Positions 34,321-44,243 of a stretch of 64,000 nucleotides of DNA are shown one piece after another. This DNA comes from Epilithonimonas hispanica (GTDB taxonomy: Bacteria > Bacteroidota > Bacteroidia > Flavobacteriales > Weeksellaceae): NCBI RefSeq assembly GCF_003385395.1, contig NZ_QNUG01000007.1, positions 1 through 64,000 of the forward strand. Direction: 5' to 3'. The notes below the pieces were generated by a model. That model was given only the letters and a program-made list of their open reading frames with translations. It searched no databases and was not told the origin of the DNA. The first letter of the stretch is position 1. Every line of letters begins with the position of its first letter. Made by a program: the position numbers and the translations under genes.

Positions 34321-35118
34321 ATGAAGAGAATTTTATTATTAATACTGATAAATATATACAACTACTCTTTTTCTCAAAATCTGAAACAAGATTCTATCAT
34401 AGAAAAATACACAAAAAAATGTGCTTATCAATTTCATTATTTGGCGCAAGGTTGGGAAGATTGTATCAATGAAGGAATAAAAGCAGATTCAACAATTGCC
34501 ATTTTTTGGCATCATAAAGCGCTTCCACTTTGGAAAACAAGAAAATATGAACTGGCTTTGAAAAGTTATGATAAAGCCGTTTTATACGACAGAAAAGAAT
34601 ATCTGGGAAGAAGAGGTTTCCTAAAATGTATTTTCTCCAAAACTATTCGAAATGCTTTAAAAGATTTGGATGATGCAACAAAAGAATTCGGAGACGGAAT
34701 TCAGAATGACCACTCTTATGATTTTTATAAATCGCTCTGTTACTTACAATTAAATCAATATGATGATGCCTTAAAACTGATGCAAATCGAAATTGAGAAG
34801 ACAAAAAAACAAAGTGGAGAAGATTGGGTCTCGCCTCTTTGTTATTTCTATACAGGTGTTATCTATTACGAAAAACGAGATTACAAAAAAGCGGTCGAAG
34901 AATTTGATAAAGCTTTGAAACGTTATCCCAATTTTTCAGATGCTGAATATTACAAAGCTCTGAATCAATACAAAATCGATAAAGATTATACAAAGTATCT
35001 TGAAAGTGCAAGGCTGGCAAAAAAAGATTTTGATAAAGGTTTGACTTTTACCGAGGGCGATTCTCCTTATGAAAAATATCCTTATCAGGTCAATTGGTAT
35101 ATGATAAATCTGGATTAA
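34321..35118 (+). CDS. Secreted TPR-repeat protein
   Basis: 265 residues from the ATG at 34321, one base after the previous stop. Signal peptide ends near YSFSQ (residue 19). TPR-like repeats: YELALKSYDKAVLYD, NQYDDALKLMQIEI and YKKAVEEFDKALKRYPNFSDAEYYKA. Same length and layout as the protein at 22176-22973. Probably periplasmic; partner unknown. The next gene starts two bases after its stop. Confidence 0.82.
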   Translation: MKRILLLILINIYNYSFSQNLKQDSIIEKYTKKCAYQFHYLAQGWEDCINEGIKADSTIAIFWHHKALPLWKTRKYELALKSYDKAVLYDRKEYLGRRGFLKCIFSKTIRNALKDLDDATKEFGDGIQNDHSYDFYKSLCYLQLNQYDDALKLMQIEIEKTKKQSGEDWVSPLCYFYTGVIYYEKRDYKKAVEEFDKALKRYPNFSDAEYYKALNQYKIDKDYTKYLESARLAKKDFDKGLTFTEGDSPYEKYPYQVNWYMINLD

Positions 35119-35119
35119 T

Positions 35120-35923
35120 ATGAAAAAAGTATTCTATCTTTTATTAATGATTTCGGGAATTATTAATGCGCAAAAACTGAGGATTACGTATTCTGCGAAG
35201 TGCAAAACGGATTTGAATTTGGAAAAAATCAATCCTCAAATAATGGTTTTAGATTTTGTTGATAATAAATCTATTTTCAGAGAAATGATTGACCGAGATG
35301 GAGATTCTCTAAAAATCAATAATGGTTCTCCTATGAACAGCACTGGATTTGAAAATCAATATTATGTCAAAAAGAATTTGGCAAAGGAGAGAACAGAAAA
35401 AATCATTACTAATTCTGAAAATAATTTCCTTCTTCCTATTGATGAAAAACTGAATTGGAAAATTTTATCCGACAAGAAAAAGATTGCTGGGTATAATGCT
35501 CAAAAAGCAACTGTAAATTATGGTGGTAGAGAATGGACAGCTTGGTTTACTTCTGAAATTCCTATCAATGATGGTCCATATGTCTTTTGTGGTTTGCCTG
35601 GATTAATCATTTCGATTGAAGATAATAAAACAGAATATGTTTTCAACCTTATCGAAACCAAGAAAAACTGCGGAGAATTATATGATGCTAGAAAGCAATT
35701 GATTGACATTGATTGGAATCAATTTGAGCAATTAGCTATAAATTATTATGACAATCCTAACCGAGAAATGGAGCAAAAAATAAAATCAAATAAAGTTTTT
35801 ATTACTGACGCAAAAGGAAATCGAATAGATTTGAATATCAAACAAATGAATGAAGAACGCCAAGATTATATTCGAAAAAATAACAATCCTATTGAATTAA
35901 ACCATAAAATTAATTATCAATAA
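35120..35923 (+). CDS. GLPGLI-family exported protein
   Basis: 267 residues with signal peptide ending near GIINAQ (residue 17). Motifs GGREWTAWFTSEIPINDGPY and FCGLPGLIISIED. It lacks the Gly-rich tail of the two copies at 26658-28443. Third GLPGLI gene in the window; function unknown. Confidence 0.88.
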   Translation: MKKVFYLLLMISGIINAQKLRITYSAKCKTDLNLEKINPQIMVLDFVDNKSIFREMIDRDGDSLKINNGSPMNSTGFENQYYVKKNLAKERTEKIITNSENNFLLPIDEKLNWKILSDKKKIAGYNAQKATVNYGGREWTAWFTSEIPINDGPYVFCGLPGLIISIEDNKTEYVFNLIETKKNCGELYDARKQLIDIDWNQFEQLAINYYDNPNREMEQKIKSNKVFITDAKGNRIDLNIKQMNEERQDYIRKNNNPIELNHKINYQ

Positions 35924-35934
35924 AAGACATTACA

Positions 35935-36279
35935 ATGACAAAACCTGAAATATCTTGGCAAGATTTTGAGAAAATCGACATTAGAGTCGGAACAATTATT
36001 TCCGTTGATAATTTTGAAAAAGCCAGAAATCCTTCTTATCAATTGGAAATCGATTTTGGAGATTTAGGCATCAGAAAATCATCTGCTCAAATCACAACTT
36101 TATATTCGAAAGAAGATTTGGTAGGAAAACAAATTCTTGCTGTTGTAAATTTCCCAAAGAAACAAATCGCCAACTTCTTCAGTGAATGTCTTGTTCTTGG
36201 GGTTTATGGAGAAAATAAAAGTGATGTAACTTTGCTAAGTCCAAGCTTGCCTGTGAAAAACGGATTGGAAGTTGGGTGA
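35935..36279 (+). CDS. tRNA-binding-domain protein (CsaA-like)
   Basis: 114 residues consisting of one EMAP/Arc1p-type OB fold: DFEKIDIRVGTIISVDNFEKARN at the start, and AVVNFPKKQIANFFSECLVLG, in which CsaA carries its conserved loop. CsaA homologues bind tRNA or act as export-related chaperones. Cytoplasmic. It follows the GLPGLI gene by 11 bp. Confidence 0.88.
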   Translation: MTKPEISWQDFEKIDIRVGTIISVDNFEKARNPSYQLEIDFGDLGIRKSSAQITTLYSKEDLVGKQILAVVNFPKKQIANFFSECLVLGVYGENKSDVTLLSPSLPVKNGLEVG

Positions 36280-36298
36280 AATCAGTTAAATCAAAAAT

Positions 36299-36646
36299 TT
36301 ATTTGATATAAGTTTTCACTTCATCAAGAATATTGAAAATCAATTCCATTGGTAAATCTTCTTCCATATTCAAAAGCAAGATTTTGAACTTCTTCCTACC
36401 TTCAGATAATAGTTCGGGGTAATCCAACCTATCGCCGTGATAAAAGCTGAGATAATGTTTTTGATGTTGTTTGCTATAATAGAAATAGCAGAGCATTTTC
36501 TTTTTGTATTTCAAAAAAGGAAGTCCAAAGCTGAAAGTCTCGGTAATCAGTTCATCAGAGTTCAGAATCTTTTCTCGGATAAATAGAAGTGCACTTCTCG
36601 CAGGTTCGTCAATTCGATAAAAATATTCCTGAATGGGATTCATCAA
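36299..36646 (-). CDS. DUF1801-domain protein
   Basis: 115 residues. The YFYRIDEPARSALLFIREKIL helix and the TFSFGLPFLKYKKKMLCYFYYSKQHQKHYLSFYHGD strand region match the YdhG/DUF1801 fold, which is found in small proteins of unknown function, some linked to iron or stress. It overlaps the ABC exporter gene by four bases (ATGA type) and is likely cotranscribed with it. Confidence 0.75.
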   Translation of the reverse strand: MMNPIQEYFYRIDEPARSALLFIREKILNSDELITETFSFGLPFLKYKKKMLCYFYYSKQHQKHYLSFYHGDRLDYPELLSEGRKKFKILLLNMEEDLPMELIFNILDEVKTYIK

Positions 36647-38481
36647 TCAAAATTCTGAAGCTCAACCAACTTTCTATAAGTTCCGTCTTTGTCCATCAAT
36701 TCCTGATGAGAACCTTGTTCTACAATATCACCTTTTTCCATCACAACAATATGGTCAGCTTTCTGAATCGTGGATAATCTATGCGCAATAACCAGAGAAG
36801 TTCTGTTTTGCATCATCTTTTCCAACGCATCTTGAACATATCTTTCGGACTCTGTATCCAAAGCAGAAGTTGCTTCGTCGAGAATCATAATTGGTGGATT
36901 TTTCAGAACTGCTCTTGCGATGGAAACACGTTGTTTTTGTCCGCCTGAAAGTTTGTTTCCATCATCTCCGATATTGGTATGATAGCCTTCAGGAAGTTGT
37001 GAAATAAAATCGTGAGCATTAGCAATTTTTGCTGCTTCTATGACTTGTTCTTCCGTTGCATCAGGATTCCCCATCAAGATATTGTTATAAACCGAATCGT
37101 TGAACAAAACAGATTCCTGAGTTACCATTCCCAGAAGTTTACGATAATCCGTCAGCTTTAGGTTTTTTATGTTATGTCCGTCAATCAGGATTTCGCCTTC
37201 GGAAACGTCATAGAATCTTGCTAATAGATTGGCAATCGTTGTTTTTCCACTTCCGGATTGTCCAACCAAAGCAACCGTTTTGCCTTTATGTAAATCGATG
37301 GAGAAATTCTTAAGAATCAAATTAGATTTTTCATAATAGAATCCAATATTTTTGAATTCAATTTTATCTTTTAATTCAGAAATTGGTGTTGGATTTGGAA
37401 CTTCGTCAACTTTTAAATCGTAATCCAAAACTTCTGAAACTCTTTCCAAACTCGCCATTCCTCCTTGGATATTGGAAACGGCATTCGACAAACGTTTTGC
37501 TGGGTCCAAAATTTGAAAGAAAACCGCAATAAAAGCAAGGAAAGTTGCAGGGTCACGATTGGTTCCATTAATGATTTCTGTTCCAGCATACCAAGTAATC
37601 AGCAACATCGTCACGGAACCAAGAAACTCACTCATTGGAGAAGCCAATTCTCGCCTTCTACTCATTGAAATGGCGTGATGTTGCCATTGATTTGTGGTTT
37701 TATTAAAACGATTTTTCAGAATTTTATCCGCATTGAAAATCTTGATTACTTTTGAAGATTTTAAAGTTTCATCAACCAAAGAGAAGAGATTACCTAATTC
37801 TTCCTGAGCATTTTTAGCCTGCTTTTTCAAACTTTTCCCAACCCAAGAGATAATCCAACCCATAATTGGGAAAACGATTAATGAAAATAAAGTCAATTTT
37901 GGAGAAAGAAGAAACAACGCTGTCAATGACGAAAGAATCATAAAAGGCGAGTTCACAATGTCCACCAAAGAACCCATAATTCCACTTTCTACACCACCGA
38001 TATCATTGGAGATTCTGGACATCATATCGCCTTTTCTCTGTTCTGTGAAGAAAGAAACAGGTAATTTCAGAAACTTGTCGTACATCGCAGTTCTCAAGTC
38101 TCTTGTAATTCCAACTCGGTAATTCACCAACAAGTAAGAACCAATGTAACGGAAAATATTCCTCAATAAAAAAGCAAAAGCCGTCATACAGCAAAGAATC
38201 GCCAAAACTTTGATTCCGCCGTGTTCATCGATATTTATCTGAATTGTATAATAAGCCCAATCTTTCACATAAGCGAAATAATCTGCCAATCTACCATTCC
38301 AAATCGGTGCTCTTGTAGTGTCGATTTCATCAGAAGTTCCGAACATTATGCTCAAAATTGGAAGCAAAGTTCCTATGGAAAAGATTTGCAAAAGCGAGTA
38401 AAGAATGTTAAAAAACATACTTCCCCAAAGGTATTTTTGATGTGGTTTTGCAAAACCTAAAATTCGTTGGTATGGTTTCAT
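36643..38481 (-). CDS. ABC transporter, fused permease and ATPase (MsbA-like)
   Basis: 612 residues. An N-terminal six-helix membrane domain (about 15-340) precedes an ATPase domain with Walker A GQSGSGKTT, signature LSGGQKQRVSIARA, Walker B IMILDEATSALD and the switch histidine in VIAHRLSTI. This layout suits a homodimeric exporter of lipid or drugs; MsbA-type lipid A flippase is the likeliest role but other substrates cannot be excluded. A good promoter lies upstream. Confidence 0.9.
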   Translation of the reverse strand: MKPYQRILGFAKPHQKYLWGSMFFNILYSLLQIFSIGTLLPILSIMFGTSDEIDTTRAPIWNGRLADYFAYVKDWAYYTIQINIDEHGGIKVLAILCCMTAFAFLLRNIFRYIGSYLLVNYRVGITRDLRTAMYDKFLKLPVSFFTEQRKGDMMSRISNDIGGVESGIMGSLVDIVNSPFMILSSLTALFLLSPKLTLFSLIVFPIMGWIISWVGKSLKKQAKNAQEELGNLFSLVDETLKSSKVIKIFNADKILKNRFNKTTNQWQHHAISMSRRRELASPMSEFLGSVTMLLITWYAGTEIINGTNRDPATFLAFIAVFFQILDPAKRLSNAVSNIQGGMASLERVSEVLDYDLKVDEVPNPTPISELKDKIEFKNIGFYYEKSNLILKNFSIDLHKGKTVALVGQSGSGKTTIANLLARFYDVSEGEILIDGHNIKNLKLTDYRKLLGMVTQESVLFNDSVYNNILMGNPDATEEQVIEAAKIANAHDFISQLPEGYHTNIGDDGNKLSGGQKQRVSIARAVLKNPPIMILDEATSALDTESERYVQDALEKMMQNRTSLVIAHRLSTIQKADHIVVMEKGDIVEQGSHQELMDKDGTYRKLVELQNFD

Positions 38482-38498
38482 TAAGAAAAATTGAAAGG

Positions 38499-38527
38499 CA
38501 AAAATACGGAAAATAAATAGCTTGCAA
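38499..38527 (-). promoter_or_regulatory. Promoter of the ABC exporter gene
   Basis: Minus strand: TTG at 38527-38525, 18-nt spacer, TATTTTTG at 38506-38499. The ATG is 18 nt further on. The -33 box touches the heptad array that starts at 38527. Confidence 0.65.
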
Positions 38528-38588
38528 TAGATGAAAGAAAATAGATGAAAGATAAAAGACTAACAATCATTATATTTTATCTATAAAT
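38527..38588. repeat. Heptad array between the ABC exporter and M28 peptidase genes
   Basis: Units ATAGATG, AAAGAAA, ATAGATG, AAAGATA, AAAGACT run from 38527 to 38561. A short opposite-facing remnant, TTTATCTATAAA, is at 38576-38587. Both arms together look like a decayed inverted pair. Confidence 0.6.
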
Positions 38589-38616
38589 ACTTTTTTTCCT
38601 ACTACTTATTAAGACG

Positions 38617-39543
38617 TTAGAAATCGTATTTTATCTTATCGTTATACTTCGGCTGGAAGTTTTTGGTATTGAATTTTTCAATCGTCTTAGCAAAATTATT
38701 GATGATGTTTGTCAAATTATCAGCATCTACAATATTAATATCGTCATTCACAGCGTGATAATGAAAAGCCTTGTTCATATCAACGGTTGAAATCGAATGT
38801 GCTATGATTTTTCTTTTAACAAAATTCACATTGTCAGACCTGTAGAATAATTGCTGACCTTGATATGGGTCTGGATAAACTTTCAAACCGTTAACTGCAT
38901 TAGCATTAATTAATTCATCAAAATCAGAAAATTCATCACCAGTCATAAAAACTGCATTCTTCCCGAACTGAGATTCTGTCGCCAACATTTCGAAATTAAA
39001 AAGCGCTTTGATATTATTGAAAACAGGCGTTAAATTTTGATTTTCAGACAAAGCTTTTGAACCAATCAATCCAATTTCTTCTGCATTGAAGGCCATAAAA
39101 ACCATTGAAAAATCTGTTTTTTTATCTTTAAAATAATCAGCCAAACCAATCACTGTGGAAACTCCACTCGCATCGTCATCTGCTCCGTTGTAGATATTAT
39201 CACCTTCTTTGTTATTCGTTCCAATATGGTCAAAATGTGCTGAAAAAGCCAAACTCTGTTCAGATTTTCCTTTTTTGATTCCGCAAACGTTGTAACCTTT
39301 TTGTCCTTTGTACTCGAAAGGAACGAGATAAGAATCTCCGAAGCAGTAATCCAGATTATTTTTTTTGAATTCCTGAGCGATATATTCTGCGGATTTATCA
39401 TTTTCTGGCGTTCCGAATTTTCTGCCTTTCATCTCATCAGAAGCTAATGCTGAAACGATACCGACAACTCTTTCTTTGGAAATATTCTGCGCAAAAGACA
39501 GAAACGATTGAGCAATTAAAACAATGGAGATAACTTTTTTCAT
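38617..39543 (-). CDS. M28-family metallopeptidase, exported
   Basis: 308 residues with signal peptide (cleavage near SFAQN, residue 19). Zinc ligands of the M28 aminopeptidase fold are visible: His in SAHFDHIG, Asp in NGADDDASG, Glu-Glu in NAEEIGLIGS, and later Asp and His. It probably removes N-terminal residues from peptides in the periplasm or outside. No propeptide or T9SS domain is seen. Confidence 0.9.
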   Translation of the reverse strand: MKKVISIVLIAQSFLSFAQNISKERVVGIVSALASDEMKGRKFGTPENDKSAEYIAQEFKKNNLDYCFGDSYLVPFEYKGQKGYNVCGIKKGKSEQSLAFSAHFDHIGTNNKEGDNIYNGADDDASGVSTVIGLADYFKDKKTDFSMVFMAFNAEEIGLIGSKALSENQNLTPVFNNIKALFNFEMLATESQFGKNAVFMTGDEFSDFDELINANAVNGLKVYPDPYQGQQLFYRSDNVNFVKRKIIAHSISTVDMNKAFHYHAVNDDINIVDADNLTNIINNFAKTIEKFNTKNFQPKYNDKIKYDF

Positions 39544-39635
39544 AGTTAGATTGATTTATTATAAAATAATAAGTACGACAAGCTAGCATTTTGTTACTAA
39601 TCTTCTAAATATAAAGATAATATTGTTATAAATAA

Positions 39636-39663
39636 AAAACAGCCTCCAAAATGGAAGCTGTTC
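39636..39663 (-). terminator. Terminator after DUF4293 gene
   Basis: AACAGCCTCC and GGAAGCTGTT form an imperfect stem around AAAAT; on the minus strand it is followed by TTTTTTATTT. Confidence 0.75.
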
Positions 39664-39687
39664 TCACTCAAAAAAATCGTCGTAAGC

Positions 39688-40077
39688 CTATCGAAGTCTG
39701 TCTACAGATTTTACGAGCCTTTCATCTTTTCTGATGTAGATGTTTGCCAAAAGCAGACAAATAATAGAAATCAATGAAAAAATTGGCTCAATACCCTTCT
39801 CAGGAAACTGAATTCCTCCGGATAAATTGAGTAGCCAGTAAGTCAAAAGACCAACCAACAAAGCGTTTATAATGATGCTGATGTTATTCAGCAAAATTTG
39901 TCTCTTACGGTTTTTGAAACTGAATAAGCTCAAAAGTCCAATTACAATTAACAAAACTGTTGAAATATTAATGGTAAGATTTCCACCAAAAATATCAAAA
40001 TCCTGAGCTGTTAGATTCAGGAAAACGGCTCCTAAAACTGCTAAAAATATCCAGACTGTTTGTATTCTTTGTAACAT
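39688..40077 (-). CDS. DUF4293 membrane protein
   Basis: 129 residues with four hydrophobic segments (about 6-25, 36-52, 64-83 and 98-114) and a basic C-terminus (RKDERLVKSVDRLR). The MLQRIQTVWIFLAV start is characteristic of DUF4293, an inner-membrane family of Bacteroidota often next to rho, as here. Function unknown. Confidence 0.85.
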   Translation of the reverse strand: MLQRIQTVWIFLAVLGAVFLNLTAQDFDIFGGNLTINISTVLLIVIGLLSLFSFKNRKRQILLNNISIIINALLVGLLTYWLLNLSGGIQFPEKGIEPIFSLISIICLLLANIYIRKDERLVKSVDRLR

Positions 40078-40135
40078 TCTTATTATAAATCCTTTATAAA
40101 AAAGGTTAAAATCGATTACAAAAATAAAATAATTT

Positions 40136-40165
40136 TTGCTTAATTCAAAAATTAATGTAGATTTG
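40136..40165 (+). promoter_or_regulatory. rho promoter
   Basis: TTG at 40136-40138, exactly 19 nt, then TAGATTTG at 40158-40165. It leaves a leader of about 78 nt before the rho ATG, long enough for autoregulation. Confidence 0.75.
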
Positions 40166-40249
40166 CATTGTAATCACTCATTTAAAAATGATAACCGCCT
40201 GGTTTTCATTCTTACTTTACAAAAATAAATTTACTTTTTTACGTATAAT

Positions 40250-42025
40250 ATGTTTAATATTGAAACGCTAAGGTCAAAATCCGATGAGGAATTGATCAAA
40301 CTTTCTAAAGATTTAGGCGTTAATTTGGCTAAGAAAAGCTCTCCAGAAGATACTGTCTTTGCAATTCTAGATTATCAGGCTTCAAACCCCAAAGTAATCA
40401 AGGATTATCTAAACGCTAATCAAGAGAATATGACGAAAAACACAGAAGAAAACTCTGGAGAAAAAGCTCCTATTAAAAAAAGAGGAAGAAAACCTGCTGA
40501 AAAACCAAAACAAGAGGCAGAAGTTCCTACCATAGAGACTGTTGTATCAGAAGCTCCTACAACTGTTGAAACTCCAGTGGTAGCAGAAGAGATTAAGAAA
40601 CCAAATCCTCCCAAGAAAAAACAACCAAGAACTAGAGTTACACCAACTGAAAATAAAGAGCAAAGTCCTATTGAGGTACCTCTTGAAACAGTTCCAGTTT
40701 CTGAAACAACTCCTAAGATTGACGAAAAACCTGAGGACACCAAACCTCAACAAAGACAGCCTCAACAGCAAAACAATCGTCAACAGCAACAAAAGGCCAA
40801 TAATAATAGAGGTCAACAAAAAACACAAAATCCTAACACTCCTCAGAACAACAATCAAAAAGAACAATCTGAAAATCAGCCTGAGCAGGCTCCGAAAAAA
40901 GATTTCACCTTTGATGGATTGATTACAATAGAAGGTGTTTTGGAAATTCTTCCGGACAATTACGGATTCCTACGATCTTCGGATTTCAGTTATATTTCTT
41001 CTCCAGATGATGTTTATGTTTCTACGAATCAAATCAGAAATTATGGTTTGAAAACGGGAGATACCGTAAAAGGATTCGTGAGATTACCAAAAGAAGGCGA
41101 AAAATATTTTTCACTTCTTAAACCAACAGAAGTTAACGGAAGAGATTTAGCATTCATCAAAGACAGAGTTGCTTTCGAATATCTTACCCCACTTTTTCCT
41201 CAGGAAAAATTTAATCTAGCAGGAAAAGGATCAACACTTTCTACAAGAATCGTAGATCTTTTTGCACCAATAGGAAAAGGACAAAGAGCAATGATTGTCG
41301 CACAGCCGAAAACCGGTAAAACAATTTTGCTTAAAGATATTGCCAACGCAATTTCTGCCAATCACCCGGAAGCTTATATGATGGTTCTTTTAATCGATGA
41401 AAGACCTGAAGAAGTAACCGATATGCAGAGAAGTGTAAATGCAGAAGTTATCGCTTCTACTTTTGACGAAGCTGCGGATAAACACGTCAAAGTAGCGAAC
41501 TTAGTATTATCAAAAGCTCAGAGAATGGTAGAATGTGGACACGATGTTGTGATTCTATTGGACTCAATTACGAGATTGGCGAGAGCCTATAATACTGTAA
41601 CTCCAGCCTCGGGTAAAATCCTTTCTGGTGGTGTTGATGCTAATGCACTTCACAGACCAAAACGTTTCTTCGGAGCAGCGAGAAAAATCGAAAATGGAGG
41701 TTCTTTGACAATTATCGCAACAGCTTTGATTGATACAGGTTCTAAAATGGACGAAGTGATCTTCGAAGAGTTCAAAGGAACTGGAAATATGGAATTACAA
41801 TTAGACAGAAAAATTGCCAATAAGCGTATTTATCCAGCTGTAGATTTGGTATCATCCAGTACAAGAAGAGATGACCTTCTTCTAGATGAGGCAACGCAGC
41901 AGCGTATGTGGATTATGAGAAAATATCTAGCAGATATGAATCCTCTTGAAGCGATGGAGTTTGTACAGAAACAGATTAAAGGGACAAGAAATAATGAAGA
42001 ATTTTTGATGTCTATGAATAGATAA
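40250..42025 (+). CDS. rho: Transcription termination factor Rho, with long disordered insert
   Basis: 591 residues against about 420 for E. coli Rho. The N-terminal Rho-N domain ([24 protein letters not shown]) is followed by a Lys/Pro/Gln/Asn-rich insert (about 60-220, with poly-Q stretches such as [10 protein letters not shown]), then the RNA-binding OB fold ([16 protein letters not shown]) and the ATPase domain: QPKTGKT P-loop, [13 protein letters not shown] and [11 protein letters not shown]. Such inserts are typical of Bacteroidota Rho and can aid RNA binding or condensation. It ends at a strong terminator. Confidence 0.97.
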   Translation: MFNIETLRSKSDEELIKLSKDLGVNLAKKSSPEDTVFAILDYQASNPKVIKDYLNANQENMTKNTEENSGEKAPIKKRGRKPAEKPKQEAEVPTIETVVSEAPTTVETPVVAEEIKKPNPPKKKQPRTRVTPTENKEQSPIEVPLETVPVSETTPKIDEKPEDTKPQQRQPQQQNNRQQQQKANNNRGQQKTQNPNTPQNNNQKEQSENQPEQAPKKDFTFDGLITIEGVLEILPDNYGFLRSSDFSYISSPDDVYVSTNQIRNYGLKTGDTVKGFVRLPKEGEKYFSLLKPTEVNGRDLAFIKDRVAFEYLTPLFPQEKFNLAGKGSTLSTRIVDLFAPIGKGQRAMIVAQPKTGKTILLKDIANAISANHPEAYMMVLLIDERPEEVTDMQRSVNAEVIASTFDEAADKHVKVANLVLSKAQRMVECGHDVVILLDSITRLARAYNTVTPASGKILSGGVDANALHRPKRFFGAARKIENGGSLTIIATALIDTGSKMDEVIFEEFKGTGNMELQLDRKIANKRIYPAVDLVSSSTRRDDLLLDEATQQRMWIMRKYLADMNPLEAMEFVQKQIKGTRNNEEFLMSMNR

Positions 42026-42051
42026 TTATTTCCCCAATATTATATAACATA

Positions 42052-42083
42052 AAACCGAGTCAGAAATGATTCGGTTTTTTTTT
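42052..42083 (+). terminator. rho terminator
   Basis: AAACCGA at 42052-42058 with TCA and TGA extensions pairs with TCGGTTT at 42071-42077, followed by T run. Confidence 0.85.
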
Positions 42084-42102
42084 ATTTTTAATATAAAATT
42101 CA

Positions 42103-42396
42103 TTAAGCTACAAAAACATCTTCAATATCTTGCTTTCGACTAAGAACAGAATGAGCATAAGAGCAATGAGCTTTGATAGTCCAACGATTTTTCCTTGCAA
42201 ATTCTACAGATTTATCGACTAATTTTTTCGCTAATCCTTGACCTTCAAATTTTGGAAAAACCATCACATAACTTACAATTAACTTTTTGTTCTCAGGAAC
42301 AATAGTATAAGTTAATCTACCAACTTCTTCCTCTTGGTTTTTCATTGTTATAAATCCGCCGTTTCCTGATTTTCTGTTTTCGAAGACTAACTCCAT
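42103..42396 (-). CDS. Small GNAT-type N-acetyltransferase (YjdJ-like)
   Basis: 97 residues. The acetyl-CoA loop is in FPKFEGQGLAKKLVDKSVEFARK; the short form lacking the N-terminal strands matches the YjdJ-like group (COG2388). The substrate is unknown. Confidence 0.8.
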   Translation of the reverse strand: MELVFENRKSGNGGFITMKNQEEEVGRLTYTIVPENKKLIVSYVMVFPKFEGQGLAKKLVDKSVEFARKNRWTIKAHCSYAHSVLSRKQDIEDVFVA

Positions 42397-42461
42397 AAGA
42401 TTTTTGTTTCCAGAAAGATAGCGAAAAATATTCCAAAAATTATCAAATCCAAAAACTGAAT

Positions 42462-42971
42462 CTATAATATTTTGGTTTCAAAAAATTTAAACAAAATTGC
42501 GATAAGAAATGCTAGGATTATTAGAACTATATTTCGATTGTTTTTTTCTGATTTAAAAAGATTCGAAATTATTACTTTCACTTTTTTGTAATCAAACACC
42601 ATGATGATTAGAATTAAAACCTGATAATAAATAGCCGAATTCAAAGCTATTATATCATAAACATAATTCTGAATAATGATATTTGAAAGAATTATTGTTA
42701 ACAAAATACATCCGAAAATCCTTGTCCGATTCATCAATAAACAAATGCCGCCTAAAACTTCAAACACACCAATAATAATTGGATAAGCCAACGAATAAGA
42801 ATAAAACGTCCACATTAATTTGTGACCTTCTGATAAATTAGGATTATCAGCGCCGTCAAAACGTTGAAATTGAAGTGGTTTAGCTAGTCCATAAACAATC
42901 ATTGAACCAGCAACGATAAAGATAATTACCCAATAAAAGAGATAGCTAAGATTTTCTCTTGAGATTTTCAT
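42462..42971 (-). CDS. DoxX-like membrane protein
   Basis: 169 residues with about five hydrophobic segments. The AKPLQFQRF loop, the YPIIIGVFEVLGGICLLMN helix and the C-terminal ALNSAIYYQVL segment fit DoxX-like small membrane proteins. No catalytic residues are evident. The gene lies 15 bp after the DUF5103 gene on the same strand. Confidence 0.65.
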   Translation of the reverse strand: MKISRENLSYLFYWVIIFIVAGSMIVYGLAKPLQFQRFDGADNPNLSEGHKLMWTFYSYSLAYPIIIGVFEVLGGICLLMNRTRIFGCILLTIILSNIIIQNYVYDIIALNSAIYYQVLILIIMVFDYKKVKVIISNLFKSEKNNRNIVLIILAFLIAILFKFFETKIL

Positions 42972-42986
42972 TAATTCAGAAAAAAA

Positions 42987-44198
42987 TTATCTTACAGGCG
43001 TTCGGAATTCTCCATAACCAATCAAACAATCAAAGTTTCTACCAAATGGTGTATAATATAAAAAGGCTTGATAGAGATTCTCTGTCTGCCAAAAATTCCC
43101 ATTGACTTCGCCGTAATTCAGTTTTCCATCAGAACCTTTTGTCGCAATTATGTAACTGTAAAAACCTTGTTTCAAATAGATTTTTGCGATATACTTTTGC
43201 GCTTTCTCATCATATTGCATTTGGCTTTTAGCATCAGCTTTATAATCATTAAACATTCCCAAGACATATAATTCCTTGTCCGATTTTTGACTGTCTAGAG
43301 CAAAATAAACCCAAGAATAATCGGCTTCTCTATCTGCATTTCTTTCGATTCCCAAATCATTTCTTCGGAAATAATAAGCGCCATTTACATCAGGTTGATA
43401 TTGATAATCTCCTGGATAAGCCCAAACGGGATGAAGATAAGTGTAATTTCTACCATCAATATTTTCCGTATTGGCAACCATATCCATCGCCTGATTCATA
43501 ATCTTGTTATCGAAATAATAAAACTCATTATTACCTGGAAAAGCCAATCCTAACTGTTGAAAAAGCAGTTGATTGCCTAAAGTAGAACTAGGACGCAGAT
43601 TTTTAAGCGCAATTCCCCAATTATTATTCTGAATCACACTTAACGATAATGACGAAAGATTATTAGTAATTCCTGCACCATTTCCGATAGCTTGTATTTC
43701 TAACCGTTGTTTCAGATTGGGATTTTTTGCATCAATGAATCTGGTAACATTAATCCCAAGATTGGCTCCGTCTTCGTAAATAGAAAATCTTTTCTTAAAT
43801 AACGGTTTGTCCTGAGAATCTTTGTAAACGATAATCTCATAATTTCCAGAGATTTTTGGCTGAATTTTCTCATTCGGAAAAGTCAATTCGTAGTGCGTAT
43901 ATTTTTGATAAGTATTGAAAGAATACTGAAACTGGTCAATCAAAGCATTCATACTTCCATTGGCATATTCTGTAAAGAAAAGTCCATCTTCTTCCCAATT
44001 TCTATTATAGTGTTTGTAAGTGTAACGATAGAGCTGGCTAGAGTTTGACAAATCATCAAATCTTAAAATAAGTTGCTCGCCTTGTGCAATAACAGCTGTC
44101 TCATCATTAGTTTTTGGATTAAAAACTTGTATACCACTGATTTCTTGAGCCAAAGTAAATGAACTTAAAAAAATAAAAAATAGTCTAAATAACTTCAT
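42987..44198 (-). CDS. DUF5103 protein (type IX secretion plug-type protein)
   Basis: 403 residues with signal peptide ending near FTLAQE (residue 18). An N-terminal GIQVFNPKTNDETAVIAQGEQLILRFDDL domain and a C-terminal part with NENGVYFR-like YYFRRNDLGIE, YLKQGFYSYI and FGRNFDCLIGYGEF segments match DUF5103, which includes the Plug protein that closes the SprA translocon pore. Periplasmic or outer-membrane attached. Strong link to the T9SS cargo encoded at 58539-59504. Confidence 0.85.
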   Translation of the reverse strand: MKLFRLFFIFLSSFTLAQEISGIQVFNPKTNDETAVIAQGEQLILRFDDLSNSSQLYRYTYKHYNRNWEEDGLFFTEYANGSMNALIDQFQYSFNTYQKYTHYELTFPNEKIQPKISGNYEIIVYKDSQDKPLFKKRFSIYEDGANLGINVTRFIDAKNPNLKQRLEIQAIGNGAGITNNLSSLSLSVIQNNNWGIALKNLRPSSTLGNQLLFQQLGLAFPGNNEFYYFDNKIMNQAMDMVANTENIDGRNYTYLHPVWAYPGDYQYQPDVNGAYYFRRNDLGIERNADREADYSWVYFALDSQKSDKELYVLGMFNDYKADAKSQMQYDEKAQKYIAKIYLKQGFYSYIIATKGSDGKLNYGEVNGNFWQTENLYQAFLYYTPFGRNFDCLIGYGEFRTPVR

Positions 44199-44243
44199 AT
44201 CGCTAAGTTAATGTTTTATATTTTTACATCTAAATTAAAAAGA

